A DNA stretch of 64,000 nt from Sipunculus nudus. Taxonomy: Eukaryota; Annelida; Sipuncula; Golfingiida; Sipunculidae. A program made the position numbers and the translations under genes. The stretch spans positions 30,748,008 to 30,812,007 of the forward strand of contig CM049313.1 in assembly GCA_026874595.1 (NCBI GenBank). The letters are read 5' to 3'. The notes below the pieces were generated by a model. The model saw only the letters and a program-made list of their open reading frames with translations. It did no database searches and had not been told where the DNA came from. Below, piece after piece: positions 12,178 to 22,261 of this stretch. Positions within the stretch are counted from its first letter, which is position 1, and each line of letters starts with the position of its first letter.

Positions 12178-12397
12178 TACTCAACTTCCCCGTGGACATT
12201 AGGCTCCGCCGGGCAAATTGTCCGGTCCGATTTGGTCTGCGATCGTGAGAACAAATCCTCCGATTAACTGACATACTGGTTGTGATTTTATGAATTATTA
12301 GAACAAACGGAAGTCAATATTTATATTCTGCATATTCATTAATTAAAAGAGTTAACACTTCTTGGTATGTCGTTCGTTCAGTTTGAACCCTTAGTTG

Positions 12398-12889
12398 GCA
12401 TCTGTGAAAAGTGAACTTAGTACTATAAAAGACCAGCAAGATGACCTCGAACAATACAGTCGTCGTAACTCCATCCGCATTTCGGGCATAACCGAACATG
12501 ATGATGAAAACTGTGAAAATATTACACGACGCTTCTTAAGTGAAAAACTCCAAGTCAATCTTGATGACAGAGACATCTGCAGAGTCCACAGAGTAGGCAA
12601 CCCACGACTAGGACCCAGACCTATACTTGTCAAATTTACAAGATTCAGCGCTAAACTCAAAGTATTACGGGCACGCAGAACTCTTCGAGACAACAGAAGC
12701 AATGTTTTCATCTCAGAGGACCTTACTAAGCGTAGAGCCACGTTAGCATACAAGGCAAGGCAACTGAAGAAAAATAAACTAATAAATGACACCTGGACAT
12801 TTGATGGAAAGATATTCATAAAGTCCAAAGACAAAGTGAGCTGTTTTACAACTATGGAAAAACTACTTCAATATTTCCCTGGTATATAA
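12398..12889 (+). CDS. Non-LTR retrotransposon ORF1 protein, N-terminally truncated
   Basis: About 163 residues resembling the C-terminal two-thirds of L1-type ORF1 proteins, RNA-binding chaperones that coat the element RNA. It begins in the last part of what is usually a coiled coil, then the hallmark LEQYSRRNSIRISGI, an RRM-like fold (roughly residues 20-95, with ICRVHRVG), and a basic C-terminal domain ending in LLQYF before the stop. There is no ATG: the frame opens just after a TAG at 12392-12394, which belongs to the flanking repeat, and the first element codon is GCA at 12398. The N-terminal region is missing because the copy was 5'-truncated at insertion. ORF2 follows 1.1 kb downstream in the same orientation. 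This copy could not make a normal ORF1 protein. Confidence 0.75.
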   Translation, partial: ASVKSELSTIKDQQDDLEQYSRRNSIRISGITEHDDENCENITRRFLSEKLQVNLDDRDICRVHRVGNPRLGPRPILVKFTRFSAKLKVLRARRTLRDNRSNVFISEDLTKRRATLAYKARQLKKNKLINDTWTFDGKIFIKSKDKVSCFTTMEKLLQYFPGI

Positions 12890-13985
12890 GTTGGTTCTAC
12901 TTATGAACTCGATTGATTTTTAACTGACTGACAATTATCATCTTGTCATAATGATATATATTTTTCTACAACTCCTGCTATTATCAGCTCCTGTTTCTTT
13001 TTTTTTCTATCATCTAGATTGCTTTTCTTAATAAAAGACTAATAAATTCCGCAATTATATACGAATGATCATAGTACTCACATTATTCTTAATAATGTCT
13101 ACCGGCAAAGAACTTAAAAAACTATAGGAATATGCCGATATGCGCGGCTTTAATATATGGATGCATGCATATATATATATATATTTGAGGTGTTTCGATG
13201 TTCATATTTATGCATATTGGTATATTCATACATATTGGTATATTCATGCATATTGGTATATATGCAGTACGAAATCAAAATCTTTTTTTTTTTTTTTTTT
13301 TTTTTTATCCATGTACCATACTATATGAATCCTTTGTACAGCCAAATTTTATGTGTGTACCATAGCTTCACTATTGCAACGCACGGTGCCGCTCTAGATC
13401 TCAAGGTGGATTACAAACTACATGCTGTATGCACTCATTAAACTGTTCTCAATTCCATTATATCCATGTAGCTTACGACACGTATAAGTGGATTATAAGT
13501 TACTAGTCACACCAGGGTAACCACATGGTTACGTCTACCCTTTCATGTAGCTTACAAGACGTAAGTGGATTACCAGGTATTAGCTACCCCATGGTAACTT
13601 GTGGTTAATTTGAAAGGCCAAATGTATTAGTACCACAAGTATCAAATCAAGCATGGGGCCCGACCGGCACCTTCTCAACAACGATTGTAATGGAGCTCAG
13701 CTCCTTTGATCGCTTGTCGTATTTATCTTTTGTTAACTTCACTCGTATATCTGTTACAACTATGTTCGTTTGTATTTTTGTTGTTCATAGCCATATAATA
13801 CTTTGTTTCTATTGTGCATATTACTTATCATGTTCGATTATCATTACAACACAACTGTTTCCACCATCTGATGAACTGCATAAGTCATGCGAAAGCATAT
13901 TCAACGAATCGCTTTCTTATTCTCATCACAGGCCAAATTATTTACATAAGTCAAGGACTAGCCTAGCCTGGCACCCAACAATACG
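12890..13985 (+). other. Inter-ORF region of the non-LTR element
   Basis: AT-rich. It holds an 18-bp tandem repeat (atattggtatattcatac, about 13214-13261), a T tract (13283-13306) and two copies of a segment starting 'catgtagcttac' (about 13467 and 13544). A short frame at 13690-13989 (99 codons, hydrophobic) ends in TGA overlapping the ORF2 start as ATGA. Nothing identifies that frame as a known protein. Such a long inter-ORF gap is unusual. Confidence 0.5.
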
Positions 13986-16900
13986 ATGATGTGGCTTAAA
14001 TCCCATAACCTTCATCTGTTAGACTCGAATTTGGATGATATCGGCAGCTTTCTAAAAACGAGACTCCAATTGAAACCCCTGAAAAGGCTTAATAACGATT
14101 ATTTTCTTCTCCTCATTCTTTTGTCTATATCAGGCGACGTACATCCTAATCCAGGCCCCATTAACAATACCTCCTGTCTTGGAGTTTGTCACTTGAATAT
14201 AAGGAGTTTAATGTCTATTGGCAAATGTGACGAAATCAAATTGTTGGCTGAGAGCAATAATTTTGATGTGATTTGCCTGAGTGAAACCTGGCTGGACGAT
14301 ACCATAAATGATGCCCAGGTTACAATTCCAGGTTTTCATACGATATTTCGGAAAGACAGGTGTAGGTCTGGCGGAGGAACTGCTATTTTCTGTAAACAAA
14401 AATCATTATGCTGGCTAAGGAATGATCTCATGCCTACACACACCGAATGTGTCTGGGTTGAAATTAAAACAAAAACAGGCCCAGTCTTAATCGCAAGTTA
14501 TTACCGCCCTCCGGGCCAAACTCGTGATATAAGAGAGGCATTCCTAACCGCCTTAGAATCGTCGATTGATACAGCTTTAAAATGTAAACCTGCAGCCGTT
14601 ATAATTACCGGGGACTTTAATGATAGATGTACTGATTGGGAGACTAATCACAGGGAAAGCGAATTGGGTCTACAACTTTACGATTTACTGTTAAGACTTG
14701 GTTTAACACAACTAATAAAAAGACAGACAAGATGTAACGAGTACACTAATTCATTATTGGATTTAATGATAACTGACAACCCTGACGCGTTCTCCGATAT
14801 CCGCGTTTTACCACCCATTTCTAATTGTGACCACTGTCCTGTAACTGGACGGCTCGGTTTTGCACCTGTCTTAAGGAGGTCACACAGACGAAACATATGG
14901 GATTTTAAGAATGGTGATCATCCTGGCCTTAACGAAGCTTTATGTCGTGAACGTTGGGATTTCATAGATACAGAACCAACAGACGTTAACTCTTTAGCTA
15001 CACTGTGGACAAACACGTTTTTGTCTATTGCGGCTCGTTTTATTCCCAGGCGAAAAGTGACTGTTCGACCAAGTGATAAGCCATGGATCACATGTGAATT
15101 AAAACGATTAATACGCAAACGAAATAGATTATGGAGGCGCTATAGAAAAACGTCGAATGAGGTCCACTTCCAGGTTTACAAAAAAGTACGTAATGAAGTA
15201 GTCCGCTTAAATCGTAAATCATATTCTGATTATATGGAGCGTCTTAACGAACGGCTAGAAAGTTCTGACAGTATATCTTTTTGGCAAAATGTGAAACATA
15301 TAATTGGCAATAAAAGGGAAAGCGTAATTCCTCCCCTTTTACATGATGGCGAATTAGTTACTGATGACCAAGAAAAAGCCGAAATGTTTAACCAGCATTT
15401 CATCTCACTTTTCGAATCATCTGATTCTTCAAATCACACAAATGACACGAGTTTCACAACACAGTCAACACATAATGGACACCAACGATTATCCAATATT
15501 AACATAAATCCTGAGAACGTCCTGAAAATATTAATGGATCTGAATCCAAGTAAGGCCACTGGGCCTGATGATATTGGTAATCATTTGTTGCGCGCAACAG
15601 CCAAAAATATCTTCATACCTCTCACTAAGATTTTCAACATATCCTTACAGACAGCCACATTCCCGACCCCATGGAAACTGGCAAATGTTACTCCAGTTTA
15701 TAAAAAATGGGATAGAAACCAAACCACTAACTATCGACCTATATCTCTGTTGTGTAACGTTTCCAAGGTATTTGAAAGAGCAGTGCATGATGCACTTTAT
15801 GCATTCCTAGTAAGTAATAAAATCCTCATAGACAATAACTCTGGATTTAAAAAAGGAGATTCTACTATTAACCAGCTTGTGGCAATAATGGATAAAATTT
15901 ATCGTGGTATTGATACAAAATGTGATGTCAGAATGGTCTTTCTGGACGCCACTGCTGCATTCGACCGAGTGTGGCACGACGGTCTCTCCATTAAATTATT
16001 TAACTGGGGGATTCAAGGATCCATACTTAACTGGCTAATTGATTATGTTAAAAATCGCCACCAACGAGTTGTTCTTAATGGTAAGGCGTCAAGCTGGCAG
16101 TCGACGTCAGCAGGAGTCCCTCAGGGTTCTATTTTAGGTCCACTGCTTTTCCTTATATATGTAAATGATATTAATTCAGGTGTTGAATCAGATTTGCATC
16201 TCTTCGCCGATGATACATGTCTCCTTAATGTTGCTACTAATCCACTCTCCACTGCTCGTATAATACAGCGTGATCTGAATACTCTTGGATGCTGGGCCCG
16301 GAGGTGGCATATAAAATTTAATCCTACCAAAACTGTCGCAATGACTTTCTCTTCTCGTGTAGGTAAAACACATCATCAAACCTTGTACCTGAATGGCGAA
16401 CCTTTATCTGAGACTCAAAGCCAAAAACACTTGGGAATAACTTTATCATCAGACCTGTCATGGTCCGAACATATTTCTAATATTTGCATTAAAGCCAATA
16501 AAAAAATAGGACTACTAAGGCGTCTGAAATATAACATGAGGCGACATACACTGGACCACTTCTACAAGTCACATGTTCGTTCAGTCCTCGAGTATGGAAA
16601 TGTAATATTCGATAATATGAGCATATCAAACTGTAAAAAACTCGAAAATATCCAATACGAGGCTGCTAAGCTGGTCACAGGAGCACTTCCAACGACCAGT
16701 TATGATAAACTTTTATCTGAACTTGGCTTGCCTACATTAGAAAGCAGACGAACAAAATCTAAGCTATGTTTATTCTACAAGTTATATCATGGTCTGTGTC
16801 CAGTGTTCATGTCACGATTAATGTGTGCGTCAGTCTCAGACGTTACACCTCGGAACCTACGAAATGCTAGTGACTTGCGCCCGCCACGTGCAAGAACTGA

Positions 16901-17420
16901 AAAATACAAATCGTCGTTCATTCCATCTTGCACAGTCCTATGGAATTCATTAGATGCGTCATTAAAAAATGCAGCGTCATTAAATTGTTTTAAATCTTCT
17001 CTAAACAGATACCTTGGCTTAGCGTCAGACCCCCCATTATATTATAGTTATGGAAAAAGAAAGCAGAATATTTTAATTTCAAGACTTAGGCTCGGCCATA
17101 GCTGCCTCCAAGATCATCTATATAGACATGGCCTGTCCGAAATTAATCAATGTCCACACTGTGGAATGGTTGAATCATCTGTTCACTTCTTCTTAATGTG
17201 TCCATACTACGGAATCGCACGACAACTGCTACTAGAGCAATTACAAAATATAATCCCTGATATAATAACTTCTTTCATTTCAAATCCAGGCAGACAACAA
17301 ACCGATAAATTAATGTCTATCTTGTTACATGGGTCATCAGATTTCAGTATAATAGTCAATCAGTGTATACTTGATCACGTCTACACATACCTTAAATCAT
17401 CAAGACGTTTTTTATGCTAA
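13986..17420 (+). CDS. Non-LTR retrotransposon ORF2: APE endonuclease / reverse transcriptase, 1144 aa
   Basis: Replicase for target-primed reverse transcription. Uninterrupted frame from ATG ATG to TAA. A hydrophobic stretch and the 2A-like motif GDVHPNPGP lie at residues 50-58. An APE-type endonuclease follows (about 65-290) with LNIRSL, SETW (99-102), YRPPG, GDFN (209-212) and CDHCPV (281-286). The RT domain spans about 510-790: LNPSKATGPDDI, NYRPISLLC, GFKKGDS, motif A FLDATAAFD with Asp654, motif B AGVPQGSILGPLL (709-721) and motif C FADD (740-743). The C-terminal region has EYGNVIFD and WNSLDASLKN, then a CX2CX7HX4C zinc motif (Cys1056, Cys1059, His1067, Cys1072). All catalytic residues appear present, so ORF2 could be active, but the element lacks its 5' end and is probably immobile alone. 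Clade CR1/Jockey-like is from overall style. Confidence 0.92.
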   Translation: MMWLKSHNLHLLDSNLDDIGSFLKTRLQLKPLKRLNNDYFLLLILLSISGDVHPNPGPINNTSCLGVCHLNIRSLMSIGKCDEIKLLAESNNFDVICLSETWLDDTINDAQVTIPGFHTIFRKDRCRSGGGTAIFCKQKSLCWLRNDLMPTHTECVWVEIKTKTGPVLIASYYRPPGQTRDIREAFLTALESSIDTALKCKPAAVIITGDFNDRCTDWETNHRESELGLQLYDLLLRLGLTQLIKRQTRCNEYTNSLLDLMITDNPDAFSDIRVLPPISNCDHCPVTGRLGFAPVLRRSHRRNIWDFKNGDHPGLNEALCRERWDFIDTEPTDVNSLATLWTNTFLSIAARFIPRRKVTVRPSDKPWITCELKRLIRKRNRLWRRYRKTSNEVHFQVYKKVRNEVVRLNRKSYSDYMERLNERLESSDSISFWQNVKHIIGNKRESVIPPLLHDGELVTDDQEKAEMFNQHFISLFESSDSSNHTNDTSFTTQSTHNGHQRLSNININPENVLKILMDLNPSKATGPDDIGNHLLRATAKNIFIPLTKIFNISLQTATFPTPWKLANVTPVYKKWDRNQTTNYRPISLLCNVSKVFERAVHDALYAFLVSNKILIDNNSGFKKGDSTINQLVAIMDKIYRGIDTKCDVRMVFLDATAAFDRVWHDGLSIKLFNWGIQGSILNWLIDYVKNRHQRVVLNGKASSWQSTSAGVPQGSILGPLLFLIYVNDINSGVESDLHLFADDTCLLNVATNPLSTARIIQRDLNTLGCWARRWHIKFNPTKTVAMTFSSRVGKTHHQTLYLNGEPLSETQSQKHLGITLSSDLSWSEHISNICIKANKKIGLLRRLKYNMRRHTLDHFYKSHVRSVLEYGNVIFDNMSISNCKKLENIQYEAAKLVTGALPTTSYDKLLSELGLPTLESRRTKSKLCLFYKLYHGLCPVFMSRLMCASVSDVTPRNLRNASDLRPPRARTEKYKSSFIPSCTVLWNSLDASLKNAASLNCFKSSLNRYLGLASDPPLYYSYGKRKQNILISRLRLGHSCLQDHLYRHGLSEINQCPHCGMVESSVHFFLMCPYYGIARQLLLEQLQNIIPDIITSFISNPGRQQTDKLMSILLHGSSDFSIIVNQCILDHVYTYLKSSRRFLC

Positions 17421-17850
17421 ATATGTCATGAAATGGAATTGTAACTGTGATATATTATCTATATTTTTTTAAACATCAAAGTTCAATACCGTTAATCACT
17501 GAACTTTGTTTTTGTATTTCAAATGTATTTATCAGACTTGTTGATTGTTCATATCTTATCTTCTATACAATCAACAAGTATGATGGATACATCATATAAT
17601 GCATGATCGATAACAGATTTCCTCGGTTTTGATATCTCAACATATTGTTATTGAATTCATATCATATATATTTGCATATTATTTAGACATTCATTGATAT
17701 ATTGTTATAACGGATTTGATATATGCACAATTCTCTTTAATTGTTAGACATTTGTATATTGTATCTCCTGTTTGAAAGTTTAGAGAGTACTTATATTAGC
17801 GCTTATAAGCGCTACTTGTACAATCCAAAAGAAATAAATATGTTTAAACC
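17421..17850 (+). other. 3' UTR of the non-LTR element with three inverted repeats
   Basis: Stem CAAAGTTCA/TGAACTTTG (17477-17485, 17500-17508); 12-bp perfect stem ACTTGTTGATTG/CAATCAACAAGT (17536-17547, 17568-17579); 16-bp palindrome AGCGCTTATAAGCGCT (17798-17813). The copy ends TTTAAACCG without a poly(A) tail. Confidence 0.75.
17833..17838 (+). terminator. Probable polyadenylation signal AATAAA
   Basis: AATAAA about 12 bases before the 3' end of the element as defined by the unfilled site. Placement fits a retrotransposon 3' end. Confidence 0.5.
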
Positions 17851-18180
17851 GACTGCAGATCCCTGGAAAGAGACTACAGTTACACTGGGTTCCAGCTCAT
17901 AACAGTGCTCAACTGACCGTGACTTATCACCAAGCCGGGGCATAATTAGGTTAACTCTGCCGCACGGATGTTCTGCCGCACGGTTATTTTTTTTTAAATA
18001 ATGACATTCTTATAGACGAACAATAAAAAAAGATTGGGCAAAATGGCCTTTACCTACGACTTTTAGCGAGTAAATATGAGATAAAGAGCAAGTCCACATA
18101 TACCAGTGTTGGTGCAGAGGCACATTAACACAGTCACTTGTAAGTCCGACACGGATGAAATCTTAGTTTGTTTGCCAATT
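17851..18180 (+). repeat. 2.25-kb tandem unit, copy 1, right part
   Basis: Matches 20104-20435 and 20500-20760. Contains the short direct repeat TCTGCCGCACGG twice. It continues copy 1 after the retrotransposon. Confidence 0.85.
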
Positions 18181-20435
18181 TAGTGTGCCCAATTTTACCA
18201 ATGAAAATACTTAAAACATTAAAAATTTTCCCAAAACTTTTTGACCAATGAGACCCCCACAATCATTTTTGGTTCCAACGTATATTTCCGTCTATGTGGA
18301 CTCTTTTCTTTAACGGCCGCTACGCGGCGCCAGTCTTCATAGCTGACGATGCGTCGCTCGGTTTTCCGTAGAAGCGTTTAGGCCTATAAATCTTTAAACA
18401 ATACCTGGAATTGCTCTAATTTCTGTGTGCTAGAATTCGAATGTTAAATTTTCTTCCCAAAAAGGGAAATTATATGCGTATTTCCCCTATTGTCATGCTA
18501 CGTGACCGTTCGGCCAGATTAAAAACATGGCTGAAACGGGGCCGGTCGGCAAAAATCAATTTTTAATCAAACTCAAGTTGTACTTCTTATGCATTAAAAT
18601 TGAAATAAGAAATATCAACAAAGATCATATTGGACTTAAAGAAATATCTTGTGTAATTATTTATTAAACGATCTCGGATCTTGTTCTGGTAACGCATAAT
18701 CATAATGCATTCCGATGGGGAATCTCCCCCCCTCCCCCCCCCCCCCCCATGTAACGGCTAGCTATCGGCGGGCCCCGCATGTTCCGGCTTCCAGTGCGAT
18801 ATTTTAACACCCATAAATAATGTTTTGTAATATGCTTTGAATGTTGATATTACACGTAAAAGATATTAAATGTTACATATTTCGAGCATTCTTCCTCAAT
18901 TTTGACATTATCTCATATTTTAGGGTTACTTGTCATTTCCATGTCAGTGCCTGAGAAATAATTTATGACATTTTCAGCTGTTTTTCCCGAAAAAAAAGAA
19001 ATAAAAACCGGCATTTTCCAAATCAAAGCGCCAAATATCAGCAAATATAATACAATAAAATGTATTGGCTCAATACAATACATGCATTGTATATAGAGCA
19101 CCAGTGAACATGGCTGCATGAGCATCTTAATAATACATTTGCGACGGAACTTACATACATGATCACAGTTACACAACCTGAGTGCACATGGGACTAGAAC
19201 ATTTCATAAAAAAATTCAGTATTTGTGCAGCTTGTTTCCACTAAAAAATGAAGTAAACATTAATAAACATATCCCAGCTGGCCATCAACTGGTTTGTTGA
19301 TGCTGATACATTACTATAATAATTATCATGTTACCTGAGGTTCCGCAGTTGCCCATACAGAAATTCGAAACCAGGGGCGCGTTAATATATAGGGTTACCC
19401 TTTCATAAGTATCATGCAGTATATTATACTGTGGATTCAGAAAATATCGTGGTTTTTAAATTTCGTGGTTTTGACCTGAAACACTATTCGTTGGGTTAGA
19501 ATTTCGTGGGTTAATAGTTCCTAGTCAGGCAATGTATTCAAAATTAATATTCCGTGAACAGACGTGAAATTAAGCAAAAGATCAGTGTTTTGCTTATGTT
19601 AAAAAATACGCAGTCCCGGTACAAGCGATAGGCTCAATGACACAAATGTCAAATATATCGGCTGACTTATCTGAAATTTGTTGGGCGAAGAAAAAGAGTG
19701 TCTACTCTGAAATCAAGGACAGTCCGACAAGCTGTCCTCGGAATTTTATTGCCCTGTCGTATTGTCCCGGCGGTGATCGGCTTTTGATCTCCTCTTCCTA
19801 GACTGGTACCCTGCACTATTATGGCCCTCACCAAGCATAGATTGGCCATGAGCAGCGGTGCCATAATAGAGTGGTGGTGCCAGACTACTCAACTTCCCCG
19901 TGGACATTAGGCCCCCCGGACAAATTGTCAGGTCCGATTTGGTCTGCGATCGTGAGAACAAATCCTCCGATTAACTGACATACTGGTTACGATTTTAGGA
20001 ATTATTAGAACAAACGGAAGTCAATATTTATATTATGCATATTCATTAATTAAAAGAGTTAACACTTCTTGGTATGTCGTTCGTTCAGTTTGAACCCTTA
20101 GTTGACTGCAGATCTCTGGAAAGAGACTACAGTTACACTGGGTTCCAGCTCATAACAGTGCTCAACTGACCATGACTTATCACCAAGCCGGGGCATAATT
20201 AGGTTAACTCTGCCGCACGGATGTTCTGCCGCACGGTTATTTTTTTTTAAATAATGACATTCTTATAGACGAACAAAAAAAAGATTAGTTGGGCAAAATG
20301 GCCTTTACCTACGACTTTTAGCGAGAAAATATGAGATAAAGAGCAAGTCCACATATACCAGTGTTGGTGCAGACGCACATTCACACAGTCACTTGTAAGT
20401 CCGACACGGATGAAATCTTAGTTTGTTTGCCAATT
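18181..20435 (+). repeat. 2.25-kb tandem unit, copy 2 (unfilled site)
   Basis: Starts TAGTGTGCCC like copies 1 and 3. It is the complete unit without the retrotransposon; the uninterrupted junction is at 20098-20110. It has a C-rich tract at 18726-18748. Small minus-strand frames (18913-19176, 19667-19961) mirror those of copy 1 and are not judged genes. Confidence 0.88.
19801..19885. mobile_element. 85-bp hairpin element, copy 3
   Basis: Paralogue of 12093-12177 within copy 2, same loop and arms. Confidence 0.65.
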
Positions 20436-20760
20436 TAGTGTGCCCAATTTTACCAATGAAAATACTTAAAACATTAAAAATTTTCCCAAAACTCACTGAC
20501 CGTGACTTATCACCAAGCCGGGGCATAATTAGGTTAACTCTGCCGCACGGATGTTCTGCCGCACGGTTATTTTTTTTTTAAATAATGACATTCTTATAGA
20601 CGAACAAAAAAAAGATTAGTTGGGCAAAATGGCCTTTACCTACGACTTTTAGCGAGAAATATAAGATAAAGAGCAAGTCCACATATACCAGTGTTGGTGC
20701 AGACGCACATTCACACAGTCACTTGTAAGTCCGACACGGATGAAATCTTAGTTTGTTTGC
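20436..20760 (+). repeat. 2.25-kb tandem unit, copy 3, internally deleted
   Basis: About 60 bp of the left end (TAGTGTGCCC..CCCAAAACT) joins directly to the tail at CTCACTGACCGTG, removing about 1.9 kb. The joint has 2-4 bp of microhomology. Ends GTTTGTTTGC at 20760. Confidence 0.8.
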
Positions 20761-21244
20761 TCCCCCGATGGAACTGAATACCTATCCTCACAATTTAATT
20801 ATTTTTTTTTTAATTTATTGGCTTCATATCGGTTTCTTTGTGTTCATTAATCAGTAACATTTAGAAGCATGGACGATGAAAGCGGGCTAACACAATAATT
20901 TATTTACAGGATCCATTATGCACCCTCATATATACCGGTTGTCATGGACGTTCACGCGTTCCTGGTTGATAATCCATGAAGATTTCTTATAAAATAACTT
21001 TCTTTAGTTATTTCTAGTTTTTAAATATTGAAGAATGAGTTGTTGCACAAAAAATGAATGATGGATGTATAGATAATACGATATACTGGATCTTTGATAT
21101 TCCACTGTGCGTTGCAGTGATTTGTTATTAATATCTATTAATCTAATCATTAATGTCACACGTAATGTACAGCCAACTTTTGGTAACTTCTCTTAGCAAA
21201 CGAAATGCTTATTTTTATCATATATAATACATACTGGAGTTTGA
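20761..21244. other. Mostly single-copy spacer, no gene identified
   Basis: AT-rich. A weak acceptor-like TTTACAG occurs near 20908 followed by about 20 open codons, too little to call an exon. Confidence 0.35.
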
Positions 21245-21337
21245 ACCAGTCTGCCGGGAGTACATAAGATGGCGTTGTACGCCCGTCTCTATGATTGGCC
21301 TAGAGCAGCGGTGCCATAATAGAGCGGGGTACCAGTC
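21245..21337. mobile_element. Hairpin element, copy 4, degenerate left arm
   Basis: The right half (GAGCAGCGGTGCCATAATAG to GGGTACCAGTC) is well kept; the left arm starting ACCAGTCTGC is diverged. Confidence 0.5.
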
Positions 21338-21377
21338 TAACAGGATCGATGGACTTTGAATTAACCTAATGATCGTT

Positions 21378-21455
21378 AGGTTTTTAATTTCGTGGTTTAA
21401 GGTTACCCACGAATTCCACGAAAATACAAACCCAACGAACAATTCTGAATCCATA

Positions 21456-21462
<7 letters not shown>
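21378..21462 (-). repeat. CGTGG-type dispersed repeat, reverse copy
   Basis: The reverse complement reads TATGGATTCAGAATTGTTCG, TTGGGTTTGTATTTTCGTGG, matching the repeat at 11718. It lies about 40 bp from a hairpin element. Confidence 0.5.

Positions 21463-21500
<38 letters not shown>
21456..21500. repeat. (TA)n microsatellite
   Basis: Uninterrupted TA run of about 45 bp. Confidence 0.95.
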
Positions 21501-21501
<1 letters not shown>

Positions 21502-22261
21502 GTACATCTTTTTATATTACTTATTGCTCCATTTGTACTATATATTCAGCCTATAATAAATATGAATATTTGCCTTATCTTTTTTTCACTGATATAAATA
21601 TACTTTAAAGCTCGTTATTTTTAAAGTTAATTACAGGTGCGCCAGGTATAGGGTGCCCATTCTTAAATAAGCAATGCCAAGATTTGGAGGCACCTTTCAC
21701 AAAAAAAATCAGGATTTCCTCTTCTTCATGTACTGCTCTCTGAAATGTCTTAGTATAAACTATGTGAAACCTCAGATAGTGGGTGTTCATGTGTAGACGG
21801 CTATAACATTAATATTTCTTCAAAATGTGGATATTAACTGGAAAGTCTAAACATTCAATCTGTATATGGTAAAAATGCCCATCCATGCTTATAACCTGCA
21901 AAATATCATCAGTTAAATGTACTCCTCACCGTAATATCATGTTCGATCAAGTGGCATTTAAACGGTGCATTTTGTAGGGGGGGGGGGGGAAGTTCGGTGT
22001 TTTGACCAAGCAGAGCAGATTTAAGATTTATTCACTCCCTCAGTGTAGAAACATACGGAAGCTATCGTAATCACGGGGCTGTTCATTAATATCATCAACT
22101 TATGATCTACAATGTATGAAACAAATGTGTATAATTACTTTACTTGTTAGGGGAAAAAATATCTAAAAATGACAATTCCTAACTAATATCTAGGAACAGA
22201 TATAAATAACGAGACATGTAACAGTTCACTGGGGCGGGGGGGGGGGGGGGGGGGGGGGCAT
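21501..22261. other. Unassigned spacer with G tracts
   Basis: G13 at 21977-21989 and a G tract broken by one C at 22231-22258. The frame at 21605-21790 (minus) has no recognisable domain. Nothing else seen. Confidence 0.4.

Larger units (their letters stand above)
10473..12397 (+). repeat. 2.25-kb tandem unit, copy 1, left part
   Basis: Aligns almost base for base with 18181-20104 (few substitutions). Contains a C tract (11017-11038), a CGTGG-type dispersed repeat and a hairpin element. Together with 17851-18180 it rebuilds a unit of about 2254 bp, matching copy 2 at 2255 bp. The small ORFs inside (for example 11264-11467 and 11959-12274, minus) are conserved between copies only because the DNA is, and they look non-coding. 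Confidence 0.85.
12398..17850 (+). mobile_element. 5'-truncated non-LTR retrotransposon (CR1/Jockey-like)
   Basis: Boundaries come from comparison with copy 2 of the host repeat, where TTAGTTG runs directly into ACTGCAG (20098-20110). In copy 1 the same bases are separated by 5453 bp starting GCATCTGTG and ending TTTAAACCG. The 5' end lies inside ORF1, so it is a 5'-truncated insertion. No target-site duplication beyond one ambiguous G. It contains partial ORF1, a 1.1-kb spacer, full ORF2, a structured 3' UTR and AATAAA at 17833. The endonuclease is of the APE type. The clade is not certain without a tree. Confidence 0.8.

Noticed and set aside
12391-12834. 147-codon minus-strand frame opposite ORF1
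   Set aside because: Antisense shadow of the ORF1 frame, which has clear family motifs on the plus strand.
12390-17860. Copy 2 of the 2.25-kb unit as a spliced, retrotransposed form of copy 1
   Set aside because: The removed segment starts GCATCT (or GGCATC) and ends ACCG, with no GT..AG borders.
10473-20435. Reading the 1.9-kb direct repeats around the LINE as LTRs
   Set aside because: The downstream copy continues as a complete 2.25-kb unit and a third partial copy follows, so this is a tandem array interrupted by the element. ORF2 has an APE endonuclease and no integrase.
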